Below are positions 52,345 through 60,824 of a stretch of 64,000 nucleotides of DNA, piece after piece (the first letter of the stretch is position 1; each line of letters opens with the position of its first letter). A model generated the notes under the pieces. The model did no database searches and had not been told where the DNA came from. It saw nothing but the letters and a program-made list of their open reading frames with translations. Made by a program: the position numbers and the translations under genes. Location of the stretch: NCBI GenBank assembly GCA_016703535.1, contig JADJBV010000002.1, positions 62,001 to 126,000 on the forward strand. The letters run 5' to 3'. Origin of the DNA: Deltaproteobacteria bacterium. Lineage in GTDB: Bacteria > Myxococcota > Kuafuiibacteriia > Kuafuiibacteriales > Kuafuiibacteriaceae.

Positions 52345-52626
52345 TCAGCCGTTGGAGTTGCCCTGGGTCGACTTGTTCTCGTGCTGGACCGCGTCAGGAT
52401 CAGCGGGCTTTCGCTGGAAGCGATCGGTATTCCACACGTCCAAAATCTGCCCACCGATGGTCTCGGCCGCGGCGTGATGGAGTGCTGCGCAAGCGTCACC
52501 GATGCCTTGATCGCTGTGGTCGGTGATCGTCAGGTGTTCGCCGTCGATGGTGAAGCTGAGTTCGACTGGGACCACATAGGTACCGTCGGTCATCGCTTGA
52601 AAGGGCTTGGCGCGGATGTCGGTCAT
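52345..52626 (-). CDS. Small accessory protein with KPFQ near the N-terminus
   Basis: 93 residues from the ATG with GAGGAG seven bases before it; the in-frame ATG at 52641 has none. N-terminus MTDIRAKPFQAM carries KPFQ at residues 7-10, similar to the TRFQ tag. The core has two strands and a helix (YVVPVELSFTIDGEHL, IGDACAALHHAAAETIGG). A second FQ (DRFQRKPAD) lies near the C-terminus. Function unknown. Confidence 0.6.
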   Translation of the reverse strand: MTDIRAKPFQAMTDGTYVVPVELSFTIDGEHLTITDHSDQGIGDACAALHHAAAETIGGQILDVWNTDRFQRKPADPDAVQHENKSTQGNSNG

Positions 52627-52637
52627 GGTTGTGCTCC

Positions 52638-53321
52638 TCAACCCACCAGCTGGGTTCGCTTGCCTTTGTTCTTGGCGCTCTTGTTGGTCGCTTGGGGCAT
52701 CTGCAGGTTGCCTTGGTGCTGGTCCAAAACCGCTTGGGCCTGGCTGCCGATCTTGGGGTTGATGCGCACCTGGGCCATCGACTTCACCTGCACCGATCCG
52801 TTGGGGTTCACCACGATCACCGGCTGCCCGTAGAGCTGCGGGTTGAGATCGTAGAAGGCGAGGGCCCGGGCGGTGCCGGCCACGGTTGTGAGGCGGCGCA
52901 GCGCGTCGGCCACCTGGGCTTGGGTCAGCCCGACCGCCGAAGCCGCCACCGTGCAGCCGTTTTCATTGGGCGTTATGGTCAAGGCCAAGCCGTTGACGGT
53001 GGCGATGTTGTCCTTGATCGTCACCCCCAGCTTCTGCTTCACCTCGGCCAGGCGCGCGTCTTGAGCGGCGGCTTGGATGTCGGTCATCTTGATGCCGCAG
53101 TTGGCGTTCACGTGGTTGGGCTGGGGCGCCACGTACACCGGCTCTCGGTAGTATCGATAGTCGGAGTGACGAGAGGACATCTTGCCAGTCATCATCGGCG
53201 GGGGCATGCCCACGCCATCGCTCACCGTGAAGCCCTTGCCGCGGACCTCGCCGCCTTCGCTGGGCCCTTCGCTGCCCTGGATCCCGGCGCTGTTCTGAAA
53301 TCGCGTTTGTTTGATCTTCAT
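52638..53321 (-). CDS. TRFQ-tagged protein of 227 residues
   Basis: 227 residues from the ATG preceded by GGAG at eight bases; a GTG nine bases upstream overlaps the previous stop. N-terminus MKIKQTRFQNSAGIQ, with TRFQ at residues 6-9. A Gly/Pro/Met-rich stretch (20-75) precedes a structured domain (about 85-190) with helix-strand segments (IQAAAQDARLAEVKQKLG, PVIVVNPNGSVQVKSM). The C-terminus is basic (NKSAKNKGKRTQ). No family recognised. Confidence 0.65.
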   Translation of the reverse strand: MKIKQTRFQNSAGIQGSEGPSEGGEVRGKGFTVSDGVGMPPPMMTGKMSSRHSDYRYYREPVYVAPQPNHVNANCGIKMTDIQAAAQDARLAEVKQKLGVTIKDNIATVNGLALTITPNENGCTVAASAVGLTQAQVADALRRLTTVAGTARALAFYDLNPQLYGQPVIVVNPNGSVQVKSMAQVRINPKIGSQAQAVLDQHQGNLQMPQATNKSAKNKGKRTQLVG

Positions 53322-53326
53322 CTTCT

Positions 53327-55870
53327 TCACTCCGCCGTGGGGACGGTCCCGCCGCCCACCACCGCCACTGGCACGGCCTCTTTGGCGTCCGGTTCACCGG
53401 ACTTGTCGGCGCGCACTCGCTTCTTGCCGACCAGGTAGTCGCGCATATCGGCGCTATCGATCTGGGCGAGCACTTCTTTGATGATCTCTTGGGGATAGTA
53501 GGTCCTGGCCAACTCCAAGGCCTCTCGGGGGACCTGCTGCTGTTGGAAGGCCTTCACCAATCCCACCAGCGCCTTGGCGGTGATCAAGTTGGGGACGGCC
53601 AAACGAGCCGCGGCCTCGAGCCGCAACATGTCAGCGATCTGGGCTTCGGTCAGATCCTTCACCTCCACGCCAAGGGCGGCGTGGGTCTTCTTCGCGATCA
53701 GCTCCCTTGCAAACTGGGTGGTGGTCGCCTCCCCCGCCAGCGCCAAGGCCACACTCGCTTCTTGGTTGTTGAGCGGAAGGGAGCGGGCCAGCTCGTCCTT
53801 GTCGGCGTATTTCCCGAGCTTCGGGATCCGTTCCGAAAGCAGCGGCGTTCCCTGGGCGGGGTGCTTCTGGATGATGACCTCGGCCATGGGCTTGATCATC
53901 CCCGAGAGCTGCTCGGAGCGGGACAAGACCTCCAGGGTGTCAACCGCGGCCTGGGTGGTGTTGTGGGGCACAGGAGCCTCCCCGTACTTGTCTTGCCGCT
54001 GTCCCACGTAGCCGCCGGTGAACAGACCGATCTGGCGCTGCACCAGGTCTTGGGCCTTGTTCATGGCCCCCAGGCTCTCGGGGTGTTGGGCGCAGAGTTC
54101 GATCAACACCGGCAGTACATAGCTGATGGGCGTCGCACCGTTTGCGTCGAAGGCCGCTTCTACGCGACCGACCAGGTCCACCGTGGTCTGGGCGTCGATC
54201 CGGAAGTCGTTCCCGATCAGCCCCTTGAGCACCGCCGGCAGGCCGACCACCTGGTAGGGCTCCTGAAGTAGCGCCACCTCGATCGCCCGCTGGTGGGCGT
54301 TGGCGATCCACTCCAAGGTGGGCTCGGCGCACTTCAGCTCCATCTTTTGGGCGATGCCCACCGCCGTCGCTTTGCTCAGCATCGTCAGCTCCCGGGCGGG
54401 GCTGAATTCGTCGGCTTGCGCGAAGTTGGGACCATGGAAGAGCTGGTAAGCCGCGTCGAGCTGTCCGTTGCCGAGCAGGGCCACCACCGTCGCTGCCGAG
54501 GCGTTGAGGCGGGACTGCGCGTTGGCGATGTACTCGGGGGCCAGAAGTTCGATGGCTTGCTCGACCTTCTCCGGGTGACGAGTGAGTTGACCCACCAAGG
54601 TCGCGATGTTGCTCGACTGGTCTTGCGCGATCTGCTCGAGCAGGAGGCTCTGAGCGTGTTCACAGGCCTCAAGGTGGGCCGCCTTGGCCGCTGGGGTGTC
54701 CAACGACGGAAAGACCTTGGCGATGGACTCCACGTAGATCTCAGTGATCTCGCCCTTGGCTTGGGTCTCAGCCGCTGAAGGTTTGTACCCGCCGGCCGGT
54801 CCCGCTTCATCCAGCGGCGTACCAGCCAACCTCTCGATCAGATCAGGGACCTTCTCGAACAGAGCATTCGAAGCGCCGCTGGCCGTCACCAAGGCTCGGG
54901 CGGTCTCTAGCTGGGCCACGTTCAGGTTGGCTCCCTGCTTCTGAGCCTTTTCCCTCGCTTCGAGGAGCTCGGTCTGGATCGCGGACAATCGCGCGATCGC
55001 GGTCTTCCGCTCCTTGTCGTCCGGCGATTGGAGTCGAATGGCCTGAACCCGGACCTGGTTGGACCTGCCGCTGGGGCCGTCCAGGACCTGGGCGAGGCGT
55101 AGCGCCTCTCCAAAGTACTCCCGCCCGGTTTCGTCGAGGGGAGCGGTCCGCGTCAGGCGGGTGAGGGCGTGGTTGAGCTGAGCAAGCGCTCCGGTCAGCT
55201 GCTCCGGCGTGCGGTTGGCCTCGTTGGAAACGGACTGCACCGCGGCCTTGGCGAGGCGGACCAAAAAAGGCCGCTTCTGCTCATCGGTCAGGCTCCCGAG
55301 ATCGACCAAGGCTCGATAGGTTTGAGCGTTCTCCAAGGGCGTCTCGCGCGCCTCCTGGATATCGGTGTTGCGCTGGATCAGCTTGAGGCCGGTTTCGGTG
55401 AGGCTTTCTGGAGTGGAGTCTCGGAGGAGCTTGAACTCTTCCAGCTTGGCCTGAAAGGTGTCGAGGAAGTCCACTACCTGCTTGCGGCTCGCGGCGAAGT
55501 GAGCTTCCTGTTTCTTCTTGTCGGTGGCCGCAACTTGCCCCGCGTTGATCAGCTCGAGGTAGCCGCCAAAGGCGGTGGCCAGCACCGGATCCTGGAGGAT
55601 CGCGTTCTGGAAGGCGATGTCGAAGCCTTCCGCGTTGATGATCTGCTCCTTGGCGGCCTTCACCTTGGCGATGAAGTCCTCGGTGGTGATCCGCTTGGCG
55701 TTGAGCCGGCTGTTGGGACCGAGGAAGGCTTGTAGCGCCGACGAGGGGAACTCGAAGTTGGCCTCCCCCGAGGATTGGATGCCCTTTGAGCCTTGAAGCT
55801 CGTTTTGCTGCTGCAGTGCGCCGTTCTGTTGGAAGCGGGTGCGCCGAATGCCGTTGTTGTCGCCGATCAT
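53327..55870 (-). CDS. TRFQ-tagged helical protein of 847 residues
   Basis: 847 residues, with GAG six bases before the ATG. N-terminus MIGDNNGIRRTRFQQNGALQ, TRFQ at residues 11-14. The rest is nearly all helical, like an alpha-solenoid scaffold (for example VRAQAIRLQSPDDKERKTAI is not a catalytic motif). No enzyme signature, membrane segment or signal peptide. Being just downstream of the AAA ATPase gene, it may be its partner or substrate. Confidence 0.75.
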   Translation of the reverse strand: MIGDNNGIRRTRFQQNGALQQQNELQGSKGIQSSGEANFEFPSSALQAFLGPNSRLNAKRITTEDFIAKVKAAKEQIINAEGFDIAFQNAILQDPVLATAFGGYLELINAGQVAATDKKKQEAHFAASRKQVVDFLDTFQAKLEEFKLLRDSTPESLTETGLKLIQRNTDIQEARETPLENAQTYRALVDLGSLTDEQKRPFLVRLAKAAVQSVSNEANRTPEQLTGALAQLNHALTRLTRTAPLDETGREYFGEALRLAQVLDGPSGRSNQVRVQAIRLQSPDDKERKTAIARLSAIQTELLEAREKAQKQGANLNVAQLETARALVTASGASNALFEKVPDLIERLAGTPLDEAGPAGGYKPSAAETQAKGEITEIYVESIAKVFPSLDTPAAKAAHLEACEHAQSLLLEQIAQDQSSNIATLVGQLTRHPEKVEQAIELLAPEYIANAQSRLNASAATVVALLGNGQLDAAYQLFHGPNFAQADEFSPARELTMLSKATAVGIAQKMELKCAEPTLEWIANAHQRAIEVALLQEPYQVVGLPAVLKGLIGNDFRIDAQTTVDLVGRVEAAFDANGATPISYVLPVLIELCAQHPESLGAMNKAQDLVQRQIGLFTGGYVGQRQDKYGEAPVPHNTTQAAVDTLEVLSRSEQLSGMIKPMAEVIIQKHPAQGTPLLSERIPKLGKYADKDELARSLPLNNQEASVALALAGEATTTQFARELIAKKTHAALGVEVKDLTEAQIADMLRLEAAARLAVPNLITAKALVGLVKAFQQQQVPREALELARTYYPQEIIKEVLAQIDSADMRDYLVGKKRVRADKSGEPDAKEAVPVAVVGGGTVPTAE

Positions 55871-55905
55871 CTTGTTCTCGATTTCTACTCAGTGGAACGG
55901 GGGGC

Positions 55906-58071
55906 TCAGACGCTGTTGAGATCGTCGTTGCCGCGACCTCGGCGGACCCCTCGTCCACCACCGGGAGCCGCCTCGTCTGGCCGCTCTTTGATCACCACTG
56001 CCCCGCCCACGCCCGGGTCGAACACCGGCTTGCCGCTGGCTGAGATGTACAGGTCGCTCATTTGCAGGATCTGCTGCGCGCGGTAGGGGTTCTTTTCGTA
56101 TTCGGTCACGAGGTCCGCCACCAAGGGTTTGAGGTCGCCCATGGTGATCAGCTCAGCTTCTTCTCGGTTGAGAGAACGGAGCCGCGCCTTCTGCACCACC
56201 TGGCTGATCTCTCGGCCGGTCAAGCTGCGCTTGAGTTCGGCCAACTCGAGCAGTTGAGCGGCGGTGAGGTTGTGAGCGTCGGTGGAGGCGTCCAGGTTCG
56301 ACTTCCACACGCCGGCCAGATCCTTCGGCTCTTGGTAGCCCACGAAGTACTTGCTGTTCATGCGCGACAACAACGCCGCCGACAACTTGGTCGGGTCGTT
56401 GCAGGTGCCCATCACCAGCACCTTGGACTTGTGCTCTTCCAGCCAGGTCAAGAACAGGCCGTGCACTCGATCGGTCACGCCACCGTCGGTCGCGACCGCG
56501 CCTTCGGCCGTGCCGCCCAATGCCTTTTCGATCTCATCGATCCACACCACACAAGGCGCGAGGGACTCGAGGATCTCGAACATGCGGGCAAAGTTGGACT
56601 CCGATTCTCCGACGAACTTGTTGAACAGCCGGGCGAGGTCCAGCTTGATCAGCGGCTTGTCCAAGATCTCGGCTGCGTTCTTGACCAACAGCGACTTGCC
56701 CATGCCCGGGACGCCGGCCAGGAGCACCATCTTGTCGACCTTCACCGATTTCTTGCGGTTGTTCTGAGGCGCGAAGGCCGCCTTCAGTTCGCCCAAGTCT
56801 TCCAGCACTCGATCGAGGCCCGAGACCTTGGGGAGTTCGTCGTCCCGCTTGAACAGCTCGATGTGGAAGTTCTCCTTCAACATCTGGAAGCGGCGGGTGG
56901 TGAGGAAGTCGAAGTCTAGGGTCGGCTCGCTGCGGCTGATGGCCTCACCGAGCATGTCTTTGGCCGCGTGGTTGGTGAACCCCACCAACTGCTCTGCCAC
57001 CGAAGCGGTGGTCTTGCCCTCGGGGAAGAAGGCCTTGAACTGCTCCCCGGTGATGCCATCGGCGATGGCGTTGCGGATCAAGTTGTCGCCGATGTTGTCA
57101 CCCGCGGTCGGACGCCAAGCGGCGATCTCTTTTTCGGTGACCGCGTTGGCCTCTTTCTCCACGGCGTCGTCGGGTCGACGGCCGTAGAGGAAGTTGACGA
57201 TGCTGCCGAAGCCAATCACCTCCAAGGTGCGGCGGGTCGGCAGGGGCATGTTGAAGCGAGAGCCAACGTCGCTGGCCTTGCTGGGCATCAGGCTGGGGCC
57301 GTCGCTGAAGATGACGTGGGTGGTGCCGTTGTCGGTGTTGAGGCTTGGCCGCATGTCCTGCAGCTGCTGAAAGAGCCGCCCGTCGTTGTTCAAGCTCTGC
57401 TCGAGGTGGGGACCGATGCCCTCCATCACGAACACCGCCCGGCCGCGGAAGTCCTCTTTTTTGGTGGTCTCGAAGCTCGCGATCGCCTTCAGGGCCTCGA
57501 CCGGGTTCAGGTGATCGAGGACCACACCTTGCGGCTGGGCCCCGTACAAATCATCGATGAGGGCCTTCTGGTTGTATTTGATCTGGCCTTTTTCATCGAA
57601 CTTGGGCTCGGCGGTCTTGGGATCGTACTCGAGCCAGCCGTTCGCCGAGGTCCAGCGGATCACCCGAACTTCCTCGAGCTCCATGAATCCCGAGGCTGCT
57701 TTGCAGGCGGCGGCGAACACGCGCTCGTTCTGCGGGCCCTGGGAGAAGATGAAGTTCTGCCCGCCGCGGAACTGGTGAAACAGGTCGGCGGCGGGGTTTT
57801 CGGTGTTGGCCGAACTCCATACCACGCCAATCGTGGCCAACCTGGCGTTGGGGGCGACCAAGTTCTTCATGGCGGCCACCAGCCCATTCACTCCTCCGCC
57901 GACTCGGCTGCCGATGGAGAGCTTCTTGGAGTTGGCGGTGGGCGTCGGAATGCCTTCCGCGGCCGAAAATCCGAGGGGCTTGACCTCGAGAGGTGCGGCC
58001 GACTTCTCGGCGATCGGGGAGATCGTCGTGGATCCAACGGCGGGCTTTTTTCCTGGAGCTTCGGTCTTCAT
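55906..58071 (-). CDS. Ycf46-like AAA ATPase
   Basis: 721 residues. The N-terminal half (about 75-300) is a degenerate P-loop domain as in Ycf46 proteins; the C-terminal half holds a real AAA module with Walker A GVPGMGKS (453-460), Walker B VVWIDEIEKA (508 on) and sensor Asn558 in GTCNDP. The region where the arginine finger normally lies reads ALLSRMNSKYFVGY, unlike the usual RPGRF, so finger residues are altered. Ycf46-type ATPases are poorly characterised. It is the first gene of the accessory cluster and is likely its energy-using component. The C-terminus is Gly/Arg-rich. Confidence 0.88.
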   Translation of the reverse strand: MKTEAPGKKPAVGSTTISPIAEKSAAPLEVKPLGFSAAEGIPTPTANSKKLSIGSRVGGGVNGLVAAMKNLVAPNARLATIGVVWSSANTENPAADLFHQFRGGQNFIFSQGPQNERVFAAACKAASGFMELEEVRVIRWTSANGWLEYDPKTAEPKFDEKGQIKYNQKALIDDLYGAQPQGVVLDHLNPVEALKAIASFETTKKEDFRGRAVFVMEGIGPHLEQSLNNDGRLFQQLQDMRPSLNTDNGTTHVIFSDGPSLMPSKASDVGSRFNMPLPTRRTLEVIGFGSIVNFLYGRRPDDAVEKEANAVTEKEIAAWRPTAGDNIGDNLIRNAIADGITGEQFKAFFPEGKTTASVAEQLVGFTNHAAKDMLGEAISRSEPTLDFDFLTTRRFQMLKENFHIELFKRDDELPKVSGLDRVLEDLGELKAAFAPQNNRKKSVKVDKMVLLAGVPGMGKSLLVKNAAEILDKPLIKLDLARLFNKFVGESESNFARMFEILESLAPCVVWIDEIEKALGGTAEGAVATDGGVTDRVHGLFLTWLEEHKSKVLVMGTCNDPTKLSAALLSRMNSKYFVGYQEPKDLAGVWKSNLDASTDAHNLTAAQLLELAELKRSLTGREISQVVQKARLRSLNREEAELITMGDLKPLVADLVTEYEKNPYRAQQILQMSDLYISASGKPVFDPGVGGAVVIKERPDEAAPGGGRGVRRGRGNDDLNSV

Positions 58072-58141
58072 TGCTTGGTCCCACTCTGAACAAGCGCGGT
58101 CGCTTGATCAACCGAAAGGCCTGCGGAATGTCGTATTGCCA

Positions 58142-58169
58142 CCTATAGGATTACGCTCGTCGGCCCCAA
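58142..58169 (-). promoter_or_regulatory. Possible promoter of the accessory cluster
   Basis: On the - strand TTGGGG (58164-58169), a 16-base spacer and TATAGG (58142-58147) resemble a weak sigma-70 promoter about 70 bases before the AAA start. Matches are partial, so this is tentative. Confidence 0.3.
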
Positions 58170-58335
58170 ACCTCCTCCCGCCTTTGAGATCCAGTGGCGC
58201 ATTTGTATCCCCGCGGTTGGACCCATATTCAAAGAACCCCGTGGTAACCCGAGCCCCATGCGGCCCGGCTTGGCACCGTTTGGGTCGGAGTTGAGCCCTC
58301 CGATCTCCCCGGGAATTCGGCTCTTTTTCGGCCTT

Positions 58336-58353
58336 CCCCGGGTGAGCCCGGGG
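58336..58353. promoter_or_regulatory. Perfect GC-rich hairpin upstream of the diiron gene
   Basis: CCCCGGG, TGAG loop, CCCGGGG: a 7-bp stem in the divergent region. Role unknown; an operator or a leader structure of the diiron mRNA is possible. Confidence 0.35.
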
Positions 58354-58419
58354 GTCCTTGGAGGCCCGGTTTTTGGGGCTGTCTTGGGGGCGACTTCGTA
58401 GTAGGACCCCGCCCGGGTG

Positions 58420-59346
58420 ATGGGCGGGCCGGGGCTGAACACAGAGATCTTCGCGGCGGGCCGGACGGCCGAGGCCGCCCAACGGGCCAAGAAGCTGGAG
58501 AACCTCTACCACGTCGGTCAGCACAAGCTTTGGGATGGGCGCCAGGTCCTGGACGAGCTGCAGCGGCGTCACGGACGGGCCCCGGCCGAACTCCCCCGGA
58601 TCCAAAGGGAGGCTCTGGCTGCGGTCGTCGGCGGCCTGATGTGGGGCGAGCTGGCGGCCTGGCAGATCTCCGCCCAGCTGGCGGATCGGCTCGGCCACTA
58701 TGAGGGCAAGTTGGCCGCGACCTCTCAGGTCCACGACGAAGCTCGGCACTTCTACGTGCTCCACGACTATCTGCGGTTGTTTGAGTTGCCTCAGCCTCCG
58801 CTGGAGAAGCGGACCCGAGCCCTGATCGACGTGGTGTTGAGCACCGACGACCTGATCCACAAGTTGATCGGGATGCAGCTCTTCATCGAGTCGGTGGCGT
58901 TGACGCTCTTCAAGGCCCTCCGGGATCGGGCGGTGTGCCCGATCTTGACCGAGCTGTTGGTGTTGTTCGAGCGCGACGAAGCGCGGCACGTGGGCTTTGG
59001 GGTCCAGCTGGCGCCGGATCTGGTGCGGGAGCTCGGGCCGGTCGCGCGGCTGAAGCTCGACACCTTTCAGCTGCGGATCTTGGGCAACGCCATGTTGTCG
59101 CTCCGGGCCAACGCTCCTCACCTCGTGGCCTTGGGGCTCGATCCCAGCGCCATGGCCCGACACGGGCTGCAGCGCATGTTCCAGACCGTCGCGCTCTTGG
59201 CCGAGGCCAACGGGCGTGAGCTCCCGGCGATCGGTGGGCCGGCGGTGGTCCGAGGTTTCGAGGCGGCGATCGAAGGCCTCTTCCCGGAGGAGTCCTCTTG
59301 GCGGGGACGGGCCCTGGGCGTCGCGCGGGCCCTGCGTTCGGCCTGA
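58420..59346 (+). CDS. Ferritin-like diiron protein
   Basis: 308 residues from ATG (a GTG directly precedes it). Helical throughout. Two pairs of metal motifs fit a diiron four-helix bundle: Glu in LMWGELAAW with DEARH in VHDEARHFYVL, and Glu in LFIESVALT with DEARH in FERDEARHVGF. That supplies four acidic and two His ligands, as in the ferritin/ribonucleotide reductase R2 superfamily and related oxygenases. The reaction is unknown. It is divergent from the accessory cluster, so a shared function is possible but unproven. Confidence 0.8.
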   Translation: MGGPGLNTEIFAAGRTAEAAQRAKKLENLYHVGQHKLWDGRQVLDELQRRHGRAPAELPRIQREALAAVVGGLMWGELAAWQISAQLADRLGHYEGKLAATSQVHDEARHFYVLHDYLRLFELPQPPLEKRTRALIDVVLSTDDLIHKLIGMQLFIESVALTLFKALRDRAVCPILTELLVLFERDEARHVGFGVQLAPDLVRELGPVARLKLDTFQLRILGNAMLSLRANAPHLVALGLDPSAMARHGLQRMFQTVALLAEANGRELPAIGGPAVVRGFEAAIEGLFPEESSWRGRALGVARALRSA

Positions 59347-59528
59347 CGTCCGCCGAACCCTGGACCTCGGGTCCCTTGGGTCGCGAACCTCGGCGTCTCC
59401 TCCGCAAGTCCCGATGGGGCCTCACCAAACCCTTCGCAAGTGCGCAAGCTCACAGGGGAATCGGGCCGCCCCCTCTGGCGCGCTTGGCCTCGGATCTCTA
59501 TTGTCCCTCTCGGCACGAGGACGTGCCG

Positions 59529-59536
59529 AAGGAGGT
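59529..59536 (+). promoter_or_regulatory. Strong ribosome binding site AAGGAGGT
   Basis: An eight-base perfect complement to the 16S 3' end, five bases from the ATG at 59541 (counting from the GGAGG core). It is the strongest such site seen in the window and argues that the small gene is real and highly translated. Confidence 0.6.
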
Positions 59537-59540
59537 CAGG

Positions 59541-59819
59541 ATGACGACGACGAATGGGCTGGGTGGGATGCGGCCGACCGCCGGAGTGGGCAATGACAGC
59601 GGCGCGGGTGAGACCAAGGACCCGATCCTCCGGGACACCTTGAGCCCGGCCGACCAACAACTGCGCCCCCAGATCGCGACCGATCAGGGTGCCCAAGGTT
59701 ACGCGGCCGGCGCCGGCGTGCAGCTGGCCTCCATGACCCCCTCCGAGTTCTGGGCCTCGAAGCTCGGCGAGTGCTACAGCAAGGGCATCTCGCCGGCCAA
59801 CTGCACCCCGTGGTCATGA
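59541..59819 (+). CDS. Small protein of 92 residues with two C-terminal cysteines
   Basis: 92 residues. The N-terminal part is Gly/Thr/Asp-rich and looks unstructured (MTTTNGLGGMRPTAGVGN), followed by SMTPSEFWASKLGECYSKG and a short end with a second Cys (ANCTPWS). No signal peptide. The next gene starts on its stop codon (ATGA). A precursor peptide with a processed Cys-containing tail is one idea; nothing confirms it. Confidence 0.6.
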   Translation: MTTTNGLGGMRPTAGVGNDSGAGETKDPILRDTLSPADQQLRPQIATDQGAQGYAAGAGVQLASMTPSEFWASKLGECYSKGISPANCTPWS

Positions 59820-60244
59820 GCGATCCGAAGCGGCTCCACCCGCTGGTGGCAGAACTGATCGCTGGTTTTGAGACCGAAGCGGGTGAGCTCCGCTTGGCGC
59901 CCGAGTTGTTCCGCGAGTGGTGGGCCCGGCTGCGGGCCCTGGACCCAGCGGAACGGGAACCGGTCGCGGTCGATCTGGCGGTGGTGGCGGCCCGTTTCCG
60001 CCGCGAACGTCCCGACTCTACCGACTGGGCCGTCCACGCGCTGATCTTTTTCGGCACCGAGTTGATCGGCAGCCCCGAACGGGCTCGAGCGGCCTTCGAG
60101 GCCGTCGGCCTTCGCCTCGAGGAAGGTGCGGCTCGTTTTGTAGCCCCGGTGGAGTTGGTGAAACAGGCCCCGGGTGTGATGCCCGGCCGCACCCGGACCA
60201 TCGCGCCGGCGCTCCAGAACAACCACCTGCGCAAGCTGCGTTGA
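59816..60244 (+). CDS. Helical protein of 142 residues coupled to the small protein
   Basis: 142 residues. Mostly helices (FREWWARLRALDPAEREPVA, WAVHALIFFGTELIG) and a basic C-terminus. Translation is coupled by ATGA overlap to the 92-residue protein, so it may be its partner. No motif recognised. Confidence 0.6.
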   Translation: MSDPKRLHPLVAELIAGFETEAGELRLAPELFREWWARLRALDPAEREPVAVDLAVVAARFRRERPDSTDWAVHALIFFGTELIGSPERARAAFEAVGLRLEEGAARFVAPVELVKQAPGVMPGRTRTIAPALQNNHLRKLR

Positions 60245-60251
60245 GGGCGTC

Positions 60252-60824
60252 CTAAGGACAGATGTCGTTGCCGTTGGGATCCGGGCAACGATCGGCGGCC
60301 CGCACCCGCCGTTGATCGGTGCAGGTCAGGCCATTCTGATCCTGCAACTCAACTTGCATGAGCACCGCCTGATTTCGGACCGGGCAACAGTCGTCGATCC
60401 ACGGGGCCACGCCATAGGCCACGAAGTTGTTCCCGCTGGGCTCCAAGTTGAACTGTCGCTCTTGCCGCCCGATCTCGGTGCCGGTGTCGGCCATCAACAA
60501 CTTGAAGCGGACCAGGGCCCGCTGGGGGGCCACGCCGTTGACCCGCACGCTGCTCCAGATGTGATAGCCGCTGTAGCGACCACCCCCTTGAGGGCCCAAC
60601 GACAAAGCGACCACCTGATCTTCGGCGACCTCTTCGAAGAGATCGACGCCGGTGCCGACCTCGCAGCGGGGGCCTGACGCGTCCAAAGCCACCCCCAGGT
60701 CTTGATCGAAGCCGGCATCCCCCGGCGGCAGGCCCGAGTCGACCGGGGTTGGGCCCGCGTCCGGCGTGGAGCCCTCGGATCCGCACGCCAGGGGCAACAG
60801 CAAACAACAGAGTCCCAACCTCAT
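60252..60824 (-). CDS. Lipoprotein, unknown function
   Basis: 190 residues. Signal and lipobox in LCCLLLPLAC, an Asp/Pro/Gly linker (GPTPVDSGLPPGDAGFD), then a beta-rich domain with RYSGYHIWSSVRV and ends in a cysteine-containing region (DRCPDPNGNDICP). Its ATG overlaps the stop of the upstream gene. No family recognised. Confidence 0.65.
   Translation of the reverse strand: MRLGLCCLLLPLACGSEGSTPDAGPTPVDSGLPPGDAGFDQDLGVALDASGPRCEVGTGVDLFEEVAEDQVVALSLGPQGGGRYSGYHIWSSVRVNGVAPQRALVRFKLLMADTGTEIGRQERQFNLEPSGNNFVAYGVAPWIDDCCPVRNQAVLMQVELQDQNGLTCTDQRRVRAADRCPDPNGNDICP

Larger units (their letters stand above)
58072..58419. other. 348-bp divergent intergenic region
   Basis: Between the starts of the AAA gene (left) and the diiron gene (right). 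Contains a possible leftward promoter (58142-58169) and a perfect GC hairpin (58336-58353). No coding potential supported on either strand. Confidence 0.5.

Noticed and set aside
58180..58280. Possible sigma-54 promoter near TGGCACCGTTTGGGT.
   Set aside because: The GG to GC spacing and the -12 GC are not satisfied.
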